NCBI GenBank assembly: GCA_030248225.1
Contig: JASANE010021177.1
Location: 1 to 64,000, forward strand
Direction: 5' to 3'
DNA: 64,000 bases
From: Trileptium ribeirensis
Taxonomy: Eukaryota; Nematoda; Enoplea; Enoplida; Thoracostomopsidae
Shown here: positions 50,401 through 60,448 of the stretch, one piece after another
Layout of the letters: every line of letters begins with the position of its first letter
Position numbering within the stretch: the stretch's first letter is position 1
Notes under the pieces: model-generated
Databases searched by the model: none
Told to the model about the DNA's origin: nothing
What the model saw: the letters and a program-made list of their open reading frames with translations, nothing else
Translations under genes and position numbers: made by a program

Positions 50401-53400
50401 CAGCAAAGCGTCTACTGGCGAATTGCCATGTCTGAGCTCTGATCGTTCACCGTGTGAACAAAGCGATAGAAACGTTTCAAGTGAACAAATTTGTTTAATT
50501 ATTTCAGCGTCAGTGTCGCGGAAGGACTGGTTCGTTTACTGTGGAAGTCGGGACAACGTTCCTTCGTGAAAGCTCTTCTGTCACTCCGCCTTGCTTTTAC
50601 CACCACTACCGTATTACACTGGCAATGGATGCAGATGCAAATCCTAGTAAGTTTAAACGGGACAGTGTACTTATTGTAATTAACAGTACGCGCCAGAAAT
50701 GACTATCGCTTTTTAAGCGGGCGAACATAAACCGACGGTCCTATTAGATTCCACAGCAATAATGGAGCAGAATCGTTTCTTAGGAGTACTGTAGCAGGGT
50801 CATTTCACGCTATGATGTCCTTTTGGTCGGGGGGGGGTAAAAGTGGATATTTTGGCCTGTACCACAGATACGGGCAGGGAACTGGCAAAAATGTTACTTA
50901 CGCTATGAATCCTCAATACTTAGCTATTTTAAACAACAAAGAATTTTTGGTCTCACCCCCGCCATAAGGGGATTTACATGGTCCCAGTTTGACAGAAACC
51001 GTAATGACTAATTTTACGACCTGTTTTTTCCTGGTAATGGTGTGGTTCGATGTTAGAAATTATGGCCTTAATTCTTTTTTGTGCAGAATTAGTCAGGTGT
51101 ACACTACGTTGTTAGTTACACAAATTTCAAATCTACACCAATCCTGGAGAGTGGGAGCGGCCGGCATAGAATGAACCCCATTTTATTACTCGTTACATAT
51201 ACACGGTACATAAACGTTATTCATAGATCATACCTATTCCCTGGGTACCTTTTTAAAAAAATATTAACCCAGGAGATTCTTGTTAGTTACCCCGGTGCCA
51301 GGGTTAAAAGACCGATTTTAGCACATTTAGTTACCCCTCCCGGACCATTGCTAGTTTGTGGTATGATGGAGTGAGTGCAACTCTATTAATTTGTCTGGTA
51401 TGGTTCATTCCATGAGGAAGAGAATGATCAAACGACCTGAGGTCTATCTCACCGCCGACCTGTTGATCTCAGGCTTTTACCCGCCCTCCCCCCACCCCGA
51501 CCGCCACCAGGATTTCGAAAAATCGGCCATGTGACGGTATGTCGATGAAATTTCACGCGTTTAGTTCAAATTACATTGTGGCACTGCATTTCGGCCACAT
51601 ATGACACAAAGTTAGTTTTTTAAATTATATTTTACCCCCCCCCCCCCCGACCACGTTACCACGCATGTACACTGGCGAGTATAATGCATGCACCATATTA
51701 TTTTTGGATGAAATAATGTATAGTGGATGATGTGAAAAAGACAGTTGAGTGTCGCTTCTATAATTCTTGAGTGGTTTTGAACGTAAATACAAAATCTACC
51801 CCCCTCCCCGACCACCAGTTACTTCTGGCATTCTAACATGTCTGGCAAAGGGAATATTGTAAATTTCTTCCATAACACTTCCCCCAGGCTAAACAATCGA
51901 TACAAAAAAGCTGCCGTTTATGGCCGCTTTAGTAATAAGCTTTATTCGTGACATACGGAGCTCGACCAATCCTCATTTTTACCGCCCCGATAGGCTGCAC
52001 GAGATATATAATCACAAAATGGAGGCTAGATTTAACCTGGGGCATGCCGGAGGCCATTTTACGTCTGATAGGCTGGCCATCAGGGGTGGTAGTTGGGAAG
52101 TTATAGCATCAGAACGGTTAAAAAATTTACTATAACGACCTCAAATTCGGAATCATTGACGTTTTTGGTCATAGGGAGTAAAAATGAAGATAAACGGAGT
52201 CAAAAAAGTTTAGTCATTTTTTCTGGGACAAAGGACATCGTAGTGTGAAATGACCAAGCAATATCATCTCACAGAACGGAAGACTGTATTGTGATGGCAG
52301 TATTAACTAATCCTTTCTTGATGTTTATTAATCACGATTCGACTAAATTAAAATCGTAGTAGGTATTAGCTTGCAGCACTCTATGTACGTGTAAAATTAT
52401 GCTCAAATACATTATTTACTGGGCAACTATTCCAGTATATTAACCAGTGCAAGAGGTCAAAGATGGTTCCACAGATATAATGGCACCACAAAATATTTTC
52501 ACGATTTTACTCTAAGCATTAATTTGCCACTCCTAAGTTCGTGATGAATTTGAAACAGAAATTTTGTGTTCTGTGGAACCGGACAAAATAACGTAATGAG
52601 ACGAACATTGCTATTATAATAAGATGCATTATGATAAAACATGATTAATCTATACACCGTCTCCTAATAGACTTGTGTATTTTGCGAAAACTGGAAAAAC
52701 ACCTCAGGAAATGAAACACAATTTATAGATAAGAAGTCCAGAACTACAGTCACGAGCAAGATTAAGTGCATACAAAATGGACGCCAAGCACAAATGTTGT
52801 CCCTTTGTTGACCAAATCTTTTTGTATTCATTTATGAACGAACGTAAACGCAAACGAACGTTGTAACTTTAGTCTTTATGCACTCATTTTTTCCGTGACG
52901 TTTGTACTTGTGGATCGTAAAACACATTTTGATGCTTCCGCCAACGTTATGTGTTCCATTAGCCTGCTACAAATTTTATTCTTAAAGCTTAATGCAATTC
53001 TTAATGTGTTTTGCACTAAACGCAGCATTATAATCCGCTGAGTTTTTTCTTGAATAATCTCGGTAATCTTAAAGCAAAGTGAATTTTTGATTGCTTACTC
53101 TAGTTTTGTACCAATAACTCACCATACCACACTGCCAAGCAGTCCTCCATAAGGCGTAAGGACTATAATAAGGCGTAGCTATGATTTTATTTATTAGCAA
53201 TGACAAATATAGTGTAAGTTCAGGAAAAAATAAATTTTGTGCGGTCGACTGCTACATATTTTAGAAACTTCATTTGCTACGCTCTTTCCATCTCATACTG
53301 TACTTTCCTACACAAGTGTAGTTCACATGCATTATAAGTGTTAAGAGCAGCTGTTCTTTAAATGGTGTAATGATGATATTAATGCAGTAATCCGCATTTC

Positions 53401-53745
53401 CTCCAGTGTTCTGTGGCTTAGATGACTGTTTACGTCGTTACAGATGAGTCATGCCAACTTGAGAGTCATCACTGGACGTGCACAGACGCTACTGGTCGTC
53501 AAGAAGTTGTAGACGCACCTGGTGTTGTTGGAGAGTATCCTACGCTCCGTCCCGGCAGTTGTCACGACTGGATTAGCGCTGCATGTTTTGAGACTACCTC
53601 AGGCACAATGGTCGGCTATTTCACAATGCGAAATTTGCTCCACGGAACGCGAATTCGCATTAAATGCCCACAATTCAGTCTCACAGCGCCGGAGATATCG
53701 AAATTTGAGCAACGGCAACAGGCTACATCGGTTGTAAACGGGTGA
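32220..53745 (+). CDS. FBXO3: FBXO3-like protein, C-terminal five exons
   Basis: Five plus-strand exons (32220-32427, 32936-33209, 40533-40650, 50508-50646, 53444-53745) are bounded by AG and GT and join with consistent phases 1, 2, 0 and 1 to one open frame ending at TGA 53743-53745. The protein order is the SMI1/KNR4-type domain (WGRYISCYRKIKNAW ... LPLDLRCSYRLVNG), a linker helix (FVYAKSFEEFLCSYAKS) and an ApaG domain (TGSFTVEVGTTFL ... GPG-like APGVVGEYP ... TTSGTMVGYF). This is the known architecture of F-box only protein 3, the substrate receptor of an SCF ubiquitin ligase. The F-box exons are not seen and must lie further 5'. Introns are 508, 7323, 9857 and 2797 bp and full of repeats. 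The acidic C-terminal tail of vertebrate FBXO3 is absent: translation stops soon after the ApaG domain. Confidence 0.88.
32936..33209 (+). CDS. FBXO3: FBXO3-like exon, SMI1/KNR4 C-half
   Basis: The acceptor CTGATAG ends at 32935 and the consensus donor GTAAGT begins at 33210. It completes the Gly codon left by the previous exon and leaves two bases for the next. The encoded CLPIVRSSADNLPPMLFAAA matches in position the family's CLP... strand followed by the solvent-exposed strand. Confidence 0.8.
33955..34300 (+). repeat. Dispersed repeat, copy 2
   Basis: Same family and orientation as 19845-20170; see the shared landmarks listed there. It lies inside an intron of the FBXO3-like gene. Confidence 0.6.
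38140..38490. repeat. Cluster of TTTATATAAA palindromes
   Basis: TTTATATAAA or TTATATAAA occurs repeatedly (about 38154, 38238, 38267, 38456), often next to ACTTTATAT or AACTTATAT. It resembles an old tandem array of short AT palindromes, or a cluster of TATA-like elements. Confidence 0.5.
40533..40650 (+). CDS. FBXO3: FBXO3-like exon, inter-domain helix
   Basis: The acceptor TTTGTTTAG ends at 40532 and the donor GTTAGT begins at 40651. It encodes TGHAQIFVYAKSFEEFLCSY followed by AKSIKNT, aligning with the family's F..G.TF..W...Y segment. The phase in is 2 (one base completes a Ser codon) and the phase out is 0. Confidence 0.7.
40651..43744. other. Intron, non-coding with dispersed repeats
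   Basis: First part of the 9.9 kb intron. No gene recognised. Frames at 41244, 41679 and 42597-42927 are short and domain-free. Confidence 0.45.
43745..44420 (-). pseudogene. LINE reverse transcriptase remnant
   Basis: Minus-strand translation gives the non-LTR reverse-transcriptase landmarks in the correct order. FVDLNAAFE with downstream HRSSL and ALQDYG lies at about 44255-44330. GVRLGSVLSPALFNFAVDW then TDADYADDIDSVS (the YADD catalytic box) lies at about 43800-43960. Stops and frameshifts occur between them, and the spacing is shorter than in intact elements. It lies antisense inside the FBXO3-like intron. A CR1/RTE-like clade cannot be assigned by eye. Confidence 0.8.
46640..46904. mobile_element. 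piggyBac-type MITE, copy 1 of a dimer
   Basis: A 265 bp element starting CCCTCTCATGCCC and ending GGGCATGGAAGGG, preceded by TTAA (46636-46639) and followed by TTAA. Terminal CCC plus TTAA target sites fit piggyBac-type MITEs. It contains a palindrome GGTTCGTTAAGGAACC and tRNA-like promoter boxes. It is about 98 percent identical to the second copy, so it duplicated recently. Confidence 0.85.
46789..46842 (+). promoter_or_regulatory. tRNA-type A box and B box inside MITE copy 1
   Basis: TAGCTCAGTGGT (46789-46800) matches an A box and GGTTCGATCCC (46832-46842) matches a B box, at tRNA-like spacing. The sequence around them does not fold into a full cloverleaf by eye, so this looks like a tRNA-derived, SINE-like polymerase III promoter. 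Confidence 0.7.
46936..47200. mobile_element. piggyBac-type MITE, copy 2 of a dimer
   Basis: Same length and structure as 46640-46904, with about five base differences. It is followed by TTAA (47201-47204) and then GACGTGCC, the satellite sequence that normally follows TTTCTTTAA. So the pair plus the 31 bp spacer was inserted as a unit into the satellite's TTAA. Confidence 0.85.
47085..47138 (+). promoter_or_regulatory. tRNA-type A box and B box inside MITE copy 2
   Basis: Same arrangement as in copy 1: TAGCTCAGTGG at 47085-47095 and GGTTCGATCCC at 47128-47138. Confidence 0.7.
47640..48175. repeat. 39 bp minisatellite, about 13 units
   Basis: Tandem units of the type GTTTTCGACATTTTGACACA then TCCGTAAGGGTATGATACT. 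The 39 bp length is a multiple of three, so the minus strand stays open and yields repeats of a 13-residue block with YGCVKM. This is a repeat artefact and not a gene. Confidence 0.9.
48176..50507. other. Intron, non-coding
   Basis: A very GC-rich patch (GCGGGCCGACGGCCCGCGGC) at about 48296-48320 stands out. The 103-codon frame at 49151-49462 contains a repeated GGCCTTTGCTCAG motif (also at about 49536) and no known domain. Confidence 0.4.
50508..50646 (+). CDS. FBXO3: FBXO3-like exon, ApaG domain first half
   Basis: The acceptor TTATTTCAG ends at 50507 and the consensus donor GTAAGT begins at 50647. It encodes TGSFTVEVGTTFLRESSSVT and HHYRITLAM, the first beta strands of the ApaG domain including the family's H..YRI.. 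segment. The phase in is 0 and the phase out is 1. Confidence 0.85.
50647..53443. other. Last intron of FBXO3-like gene, repeat-derived
   Basis: It holds poly(C)-containing repeats of the type ACCCCC...GACCACC at about 51478-51512, 51632-51655 and 51799-51823, with an inverted relative near 50826. The rest shows no gene. Confidence 0.5.
53444..53745 (+). CDS. FBXO3: FBXO3-like last exon, ApaG domain second half
   Basis: The acceptor GTCGTTACAG ends at 53443. It encodes CQLESHHWTCTDATGRQEVV, the glycine-rich GVVGEYPTLRPG loop and TTSGTMVGYFTM, then a short tail to the TGA at 53743-53745. The acceptor was chosen over one at 53406 because only it keeps the frame with the previous exon. Confidence 0.9.
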
Positions 53746-54299
53746 CCGTTTCTTACTGATATTAGTGAACGTGATGTGCATGTTGAATTTTACGTTTTAA
53801 CCGTAATGGTTGTGACAACAAATTTTTAGTCTACACGTCGAATTGACTACACTGAACATTATACTCATTTAAATATGGAGACGATCGAATTATAGTACAA
53901 AGTCCCATCTAGTCATCATAAATTAGAATAGTTTTTTTGTGCCATACGTTGTGATGGGCGGTTTGTGCTAAGTTGCATAGCGCAACATTAATGTAACTAA
54001 ATTCTGAATGATAACGAAGAATTACGTTTCATGCTATGAAATTTGCACGGTCTGTTTGTGGATTTTTTGTTTTGTTGTGACATCTAGAACTCAAATTTCC
54101 AACGTCCTATAATCTTGCGCGAAAGCCAGAAGTTTCTGTTGAGCCGAAAGGTCTGGTCAAGTTATAAAGGTGTCTGACAAAACAAATTCTTGGCCATATT
54201 TCAACCGACAACCAGATAACATATTTCAGCCAAATCGGTTCATTTCTTAGTGCAATTACGGTCAATACGACTATGTATAAAGCTTTTCTATAGGACTAC

Positions 54300-57030
54300 A
54301 GCTGGTGATGGATGCCCAAGAGGATTTCGAAAAGGTCCGCGGTACTCAAAATACACGAAAACGACCATATCGCTGTAAATAACGAATATAGGTTATATTG
54401 ATCATTTTGCAGCATTGACCCTGTATAAAACCTATGTTATAGGATTGTGTAAAATGGTCCCGTGATACCCCAAATACACCAAAAAGATCATATCTCTATA
54501 AGCAATAAAATATGTTATGAATGAATCTGGACTTATTTTATTGAGCGAGAGAACATATGTTTTGCGGATACGACGGTTTATTGATGCTGCAATAAACCCA
54601 CTTTGTAGAATTACGCAAAATGGATTTCAAAACATGTCCATGAGACCCTAATGATCTGAAAATTGTCATATGTATATAATAACCGATAAAAATATGTCTA
54701 TAGTATATATAATATGCTTGTTTTGTAAACCGTATTATATTAGCTGGATAAGATTCGGTATTGCAATAGTTAGATTCTGTGTGTAGTGAGGAATACGGGC
54801 GGAGCGAAGAATACTAATCATATAGTGGTGAAACATGACAATGTCAGTTATTGGGGTTTTCAAAATGATACACATAACTCAATATGGTTGGCCAGATTGA
54901 TTTGCGTTAAAACTCATTTAAACACTTTTACTTGGGCAAGAATTCCAATCCCAACATCTCGCTCATGGAAAGGGTGCTGGAGGAGTTCGGACTTTACCTA
55001 TTGTGTCTCGACATTCGGTGCAGTTATAAGAGTCAAATTGTGATCATTTTGGAGCACCAATAACCTCTCAAACACTGCATATAATGTTGCATGTAGGATT
55101 TGGACCAAAAGGTTTTTTATATGGTCTTGTGGAACTCAACATGTACGAAAACGGCAATATCTTCGGCACCGCTAGAGCTATATGAGCTTTTTGTATCATT
55201 TTATGCGCGACTAAAGTTAAAATGACCCCGTTAGCCATCCTATTTTGTCAAAGCCGATGTGAAATCGAAAACTATAACGGAACAAAAATTAATTTTCCAC
55301 GGCTTTTCGTTAACCAAAATTGGACAAAGTGGAATGCAACTGTCAGAAATTACTGTCTCGGAACAGAATTTTGGCGATTTCTTATGAGTAGAAAACGGTT
55401 CACTGCTAATTAGAACTTTGACTAATTCAGAATTCGCTTTTGTTCGCCAATACGAACGTGGTTAAAATTTTTAGTTTTCTTCATTCGCGAACATTGCCAT
55501 CTCAAATAAAATTGAACAAACTTTAGTTCACAAAACGAGTTAAAGTTTCTGTGAATGTTCGAGTATTCGCGAACAAACAATTTTCATATTTTAAATTTTC
55601 AACAAATTTCTACAATCATTAAATTATTAACCTGTAATCATAGTCCAATTACGTATGAACTTGCTCGCGAACAATTTCACCCATAAAATGTTCACTAATA
55701 AATTGTGGATTCAAACACAGCGCGAGCACGATTAATAAGTTTTAAGTTTTTTAATTAATTTTTAAGTTGTCTCATTAAACAAAAAATACAGGGAAACTGC
55801 AATATCTCCACAAACGCTACAACTATATTGGTGTTATTGAAGGTAGGGCGAATGTACCTAAAATAATATGGTGCTAGTGTTATTATTTACGCTGATCAGT
55901 TGGGCAAAACGGGTTACTGAATGGTCTCATGATACCCTAAATACACGAAAACGATAATTTTCTGTAACCCCTCGAGCTATATGGTTGCTTATTGATTTTA
56001 TGTTGCGAGCAAGTCGTTCGTTATATAGGTGGAAATTATGTACTGCTATTGCCATTATTTATACCGGACTTGGCTCATAATTGGTTTTAATGGTCTCAAA
56101 ATAGACGAAGACGATTATATATCCGTAACTGATTGAGCTATGTGGGTGTTGCTGTCATTTTGTAGAGCAATTATCTCTTCAAAATGTAGTGGGCGCTGCT
56201 ATTGTGGTCAATGCATGGTTGGGTTAAAATGGGTTTTTCGATGGGCCTGTAAGAGACCAATAAGCAACAATCCGGTATACATCCTCAGTCGTTCAAGCAA
56301 CCTTTTTGTTCTGTAGCTTGTCTTATCGCCAAGATGGTGAAGTCTGAGTTTAATATACGATTAAGAGTGGCGTACACAACTTGCATTTAAATTGAATTTG
56401 GAGAGATGTACACGGCGGTATTGAGCATTGAATTACAAAATAGGCCCCCGAACATCAGTAATATTGCTTGAATAGTTGAGAAGACGATTATTTTATTCGA
56501 AGTATGCAAATACATAGAGGATAAATCACTCTGCAAAGGAGACCTAAAACAGCCATATATGCACATTGCTCGAGCGGTTACTGAGATACTGCCATTTTTG
56601 TGTATTTTGGGTCCCAAGGGACGATTGAAAATTCTTTATTAACCCAACAATGCGGCATAAATATTGATAGAGCATCGCACATTTCCAACTACATAGCGAA
56701 TGAATAATTGCTCTATAAAATGAGGTCAAAAAGCATCAGCGATTGCGTAGATATTGCCATGTTCGCGTATCTGTGGTCTCTTTTGACCACGAAAAACACA
56801 TGCTGACTTAACATGGCAGCATGACAAAGCGTCGCACATTTCCAAATACATAGAGAATGAAATTCTCTAAAAAATGAGGCCAAAAAGACCATATAGCTTG
56901 AGCGGTTGCGTATATATTACCGTTTTCGTATATATTTTGGGTTTCATGGGCCCATTTTAGAACCAGTTTGACCCAAACCTACCTCCTAAGAGAACCGCGT
57001 GGCAAAGCATATATATACATACAGTCTTAT
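54300..57030. repeat. Degenerate ~140 bp repeat array, two orientations
   Basis: Units share a phrase order of ATGGTCTCATGATACCCTAA, ATACACGAAAACGA, ATATCTCCGTAACC and GAGCTATATGG, followed by ATTTTGTAGAGCA. They run in plus orientation at about 54340-54560, 55090-55210, 55905-56000 and 56070-56180. Beyond about 56400 they run in the opposite orientation (56500-56650, 56720-56830, 56850-57000). The block thus forms a very diverged inverted structure centred near 56340. A segment at 55220-55740 belongs to the GTTCGCGAAC family of 14-17 kb. Confidence 0.6.
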
Positions 57031-58897
57031 AGAGCCTTATTTAATGTACGAAGCGAGTAACACCCAAATATCTACACCGGTTGTGGAGTTATAATGCATT
57101 ACGCGCGAGAGACGACAGTCGCATTTCGAGCTAGTGTTGAGCGAGTTGCTCGCTCAAGGTACTCTTTAAATTAATAATAAATTCTATTTTTAAAACAAAT
57201 CTATTTCGAGAGAGCCAACGAGACCAACAATCGTTTTTGACGAGTGCTGTTAGTAATGTTACTTTTGGGTTCCTTGGGCACCCGACCAGAACCTCTTTGG
57301 CACGCTTTTCCCGGGGAAGCTGTTGGAATTGGTCTTCGCGCCTATCTAAAAGGAATAAATAGAGATTTCAATCTTTCAGATGACCTATCCTCGAATCACT
57401 TGCCTGGGCATGGGTGGTTAGACGCGGCTCGGCTCGACAGCCAAAAAACCATATCTAAACTCTATCGATGTAATTATAATTAGTCTTCCATCGACACCTT
57501 CAGTTCAAATCCATAGTCAATGTTCGGCCACGCCGCTCACTTTAGCACTGTTAGGTATCGATTGATAATGTTTTTCTTTGAGAAGATTATTTTGTTGTTA
57601 ATGTTTTGATGTATATGTCATGCCTGCTATTCGTTTTGAATTTCTGTATATACGAATGTTTTTATGAAATTAAATTTTATGAATAGTATTGTCTTTAAAC
57701 TCTATAAGTAGCAGTAGGATTATAATACGAAAATAGGGATTTTGGACTTTCATCCTTGTAAAAGAGTAAAGAGCAGTGTATCAGACTCCGATTGACATTA
57801 TGTACAATTTTATAAATTTATGCTGCAGTTGTCAGATTCTAGTAATTAGTGTTTGGGAACAGCCGGGGAAGCCGTCGGCTAACAGCAACCGGTAAATTTT
57901 TACTGCTGGCCACCAAGGGATGCTAAAGCAGTTGGTCGGCTTTTGTGTTTTTATGCGTTGAACTACCGAAAGTGTCACAATCTGGAATAACTGGTATGCA
58001 GGCATTTTGCTCTATTGAGGACCACCTTGGCATGTCCAAACACAGCGCTACTGATAAATATTAATATCAAAACTCATGTTTGCACGATGGTTTAGCCTCG
58101 TAAACTACTCCTAGTTGGAAATACTGTGGTGAAACGTACCTGCCCTTCTCCCGCCCGGAGAAATCGATTGTAAATTGCCGGTCCGTTCCCGTCACTGTGC
58201 AGTAACTATTCGTAGCTAATTTATATCGCAAGCAGCAAATTTAAAATGCTCAGTTCAATCTCTATATATCTACTCCATTAAAGCTTGAACAACTCGTTAG
58301 CAGATGAAGAAATTTAATCTACCTTCACATAAAGCATACTGTAAATTTTTGATGGATCCAGTAGCAGGTTCATAATGTTTGATTTCATGATAAAAGCCCT
58401 GAAATAGGCCAGGAGAGATTAGCATATCATTCCATCATTGGCCCAAGTAACTCTGACAGTGGAAATGAAATGCAGGCCATGTCTTTCTCGATGTACTAAA
58501 CCTTTGTCTTAGCCTAAGCTAAGGTCCTTATATGAGACATACACTAAATCTAAGTCGAGGGGATACCGCCCCAGAACCCTTCGTTCTAATCTGTTCTTTT
58601 GTCTATCGTTATAACGTGCCGACTCCCAGGGTGCTTGGGTCCTATCGTTCATAGCTTTTTTTACAAAACAAGTTAGTCTATCTGTATTGACCAAAATGTT
58701 TCAATACTGTATTTCAATTTTTTACAAACATATCTGGCGTCCTACTCTTGTTTTGAAGCCCTAGCAAAATGCGTGATGGAACCTTACGAATTTGATCAAA
58801 CTAGTCCTGGATTTATTTCAATCTCCATGCTTTTAATCATTCAATGCCGGAATAAGTATTTGTGTTACTGTGTTTTTCAAAATTGTGCTGACTCTAG
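57031..58897. other. Non-coding stretch
   Basis: No supported gene. A 79-codon frame at 57244-57483 (segment GRP-free, with KGINRDFNLSDDLSSNHLPG) has balanced composition but no recognised family. Confidence 0.4.
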
Positions 58898-59071
58898 TAA
58901 CCGAACAGTTGTTACAAGATTGCAATATGCGAAATCTAATGAACAGCTATACGCACAGTTGCTAGAAACCTTCCAGAATAGGCGTGTAACAACGCCCATG
59001 CAAACGAGTGACGCTCGGCAAACTCTGTTAACAAGAGTGCATTGCAATTGGTTGCCATTTGGCAGCACTGG
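58898..59071 (+). CDS. Candidate orphan exon, unknown protein
   Basis: An open segment of 174 bp lies between a plausible acceptor (TGACTCTAG ending 58897) and donor (GTAAGC starting 59072). It encodes VTRLQYAKSNEQLYAQLLE, then RRVTTPMQTSDARQTLL and HCNWLPFG. Codon use is balanced and the composition is protein-like. It is on the same strand as, and 5 kb downstream of, the FBXO3-like gene, so it would belong to another gene. I do not recognise the family and neighbouring exons are not visible. Confidence 0.3.
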
Positions 59072-59894
59072 GTAAGCATACAGTTTATTATGTGGACGCA
59101 GCAGTGTCCCTATCATGTTTTGTGCCGATAGTGGTGCATTTTTTAAAGAAGTTTCTTACAATTTTTAAAAAAACCGGTGCTTCATTCTCTTGGAAGGTAT
59201 AAATATGGAAGAAGTACAGGTTGGTTGAGAAATATCCTACGTTGACTATTTATTTTTATAATTTCGTTCCTGGCGACATAAGATTTATTGCACGAACGGA
59301 GGGCATTTAATTAAGAAAATTTTTGAGAACACGGTTTTGAATGAATAATGATTTATTTATAGAGGCGACCTAGATTTTGGAAACATATTCTCTGAGGAAT
59401 AGGATAGGCTGCGCATATCAGAATATTGTTTCGTTTCCCTTTATATTTCAATTTACTGTTCATTTTAGTTCATTGATAACAGACTAATGCATAAATTATT
59501 GGCTTGTAATGAAGTATGTTACAAAATAAATTTATTCTCTTTACCTAAGCGGTTGGCTCGCACAGGCTGTCAGAAGTAGCTAATGTTTTGTATTTGCGAC
59601 AAACAGGGTTATTGATATAAATATGCTCACAGGAGTGATAGGGGAGTAGATATAAAATGGGGGTTTTACCCCCCCCCCCACCGGTGGTGGTGATGGTGGA
59701 TGTATGTGTATGGGAGCGTGGGTATATATGTCTAGCATACCTGTATAAATATGTGAACTTTATATATATAAAGATATATGCAAATAAATACATACACACA
59801 GATAACTTTAAATTGGATTTTGGCTTGCCATACGTACACAGTAATACATGTATTTAGTGTATATATAGCATACATATATGTATATTGCTAGTTC
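59072..59894. other. Spacer with simple repeats
   Basis: Contains a C10 run followed by ACCGGTGGTGGTGATGGTGG at about 59670-59700, and AT/TG-rich microsatellite-like sequence to the ribozyme at 59895. No gene. The boundary of the virus-like element is probably in or below this stretch, but no terminal repeat was found. Confidence 0.45.
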
Positions 59895-59951
59895 AAACGT
59901 TTCGGCCGTACCAAGGGCCTCATCAGACGGCTATAGGCTGCCGTGACGTTT
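59895..59951 (-). ncRNA. Type III hammerhead ribozyme (HHR1)
   Basis: Read on the minus strand. Stem III is AAACGU (59951-59946) paired with ACGUUU (59900-59895), and the cleavage triplet GUC ends at 59945. Stem I is ACGGC (59944-59940)/GCCGU (59931-59927) with loop AGCCUAUA. The core is CUGAUGA (59926-59920), stem II GGCC/GGCC (59919-59916, 59907-59904) with loop CUUGGUAC, then GAAA (59903-59900). Every conserved core base is present and all three helices are perfect. Cleavage is predicted between 59945 and 59944. Just 5' is an encoded A8 tract (59956-59949) and an AATAAA. It lies 3' of the 143-residue ORF on the same strand. Confidence 0.92.
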
Positions 59952-60016
59952 TTTTTCATTTTTTATTAAACACAAAAACACACAATTAGCACACAATATT
60001 CATCTCATATTTTCAT

Positions 60017-60448
60017 CTACACCCGTTTAGCACCGTACTGATGTATCAGCTGATACTTTCGTCGCCGCGCATGAACTGGGTGGTCATAGACGAATGCCGT
60101 TATGACTACATTGCCTTGTGTTACAACACATAATATGTAGCCTGGTTCTCCTGTCCATCCTCGATGACCAACGACTTTGTTGAATGTTTTGAAGTGCTCC
60201 ACCCGATTATCGTGCCGCTCGAAGTGATCGTCTCCACTGAACACCGTTTCGAACATATTTGCTTCGTAGTCGTTAATGAGACGTGAATTTCCGGCAGCAA
60301 CATGACCGGTGTGACCGTGCTGGAAGTGTTTGCTAAACTGCAGAGACATAACCAACCGACCGTTCTCGATGAATGAAAGCGTAAACTGGTTTAATGTCAC
60401 ATAGTACACAGCCTTTTTAAAACATTTCATCCCTGCCAAGGGAATCAT
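60017..60448 (-). CDS. 143-residue ORF between two ribozymes, unknown
   Basis: An ATG at 60448 lies in stem II of the upstream ribozyme. A second ATG seven codons in (MKCFKKAV) is an alternative start outside the helix. The protein is rich in His (11), has a segment FQHGHTGHVAAGNSRLIND and a basic C-terminus (HARRRKYQLIH ... GAKRV). No signal peptide or membrane span is evident. Codon usage is balanced, unlike the AT-rich flanks, so it is probably a real gene. I do not recognise the family. The ORF fills most of the 526-nt interval between the two predicted cleavage sites, and its stop (60017) is 73 nt from the HHR1 cut. Confidence 0.6.
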   Translation of the reverse strand: MIPLAGMKCFKKAVYYVTLNQFTLSFIENGRLVMSLQFSKHFQHGHTGHVAAGNSRLINDYEANMFETVFSGDDHFERHDNRVEHFKTFNKVVGHRGWTGEPGYILCVVTQGNVVITAFVYDHPVHARRRKYQLIHQYGAKRV

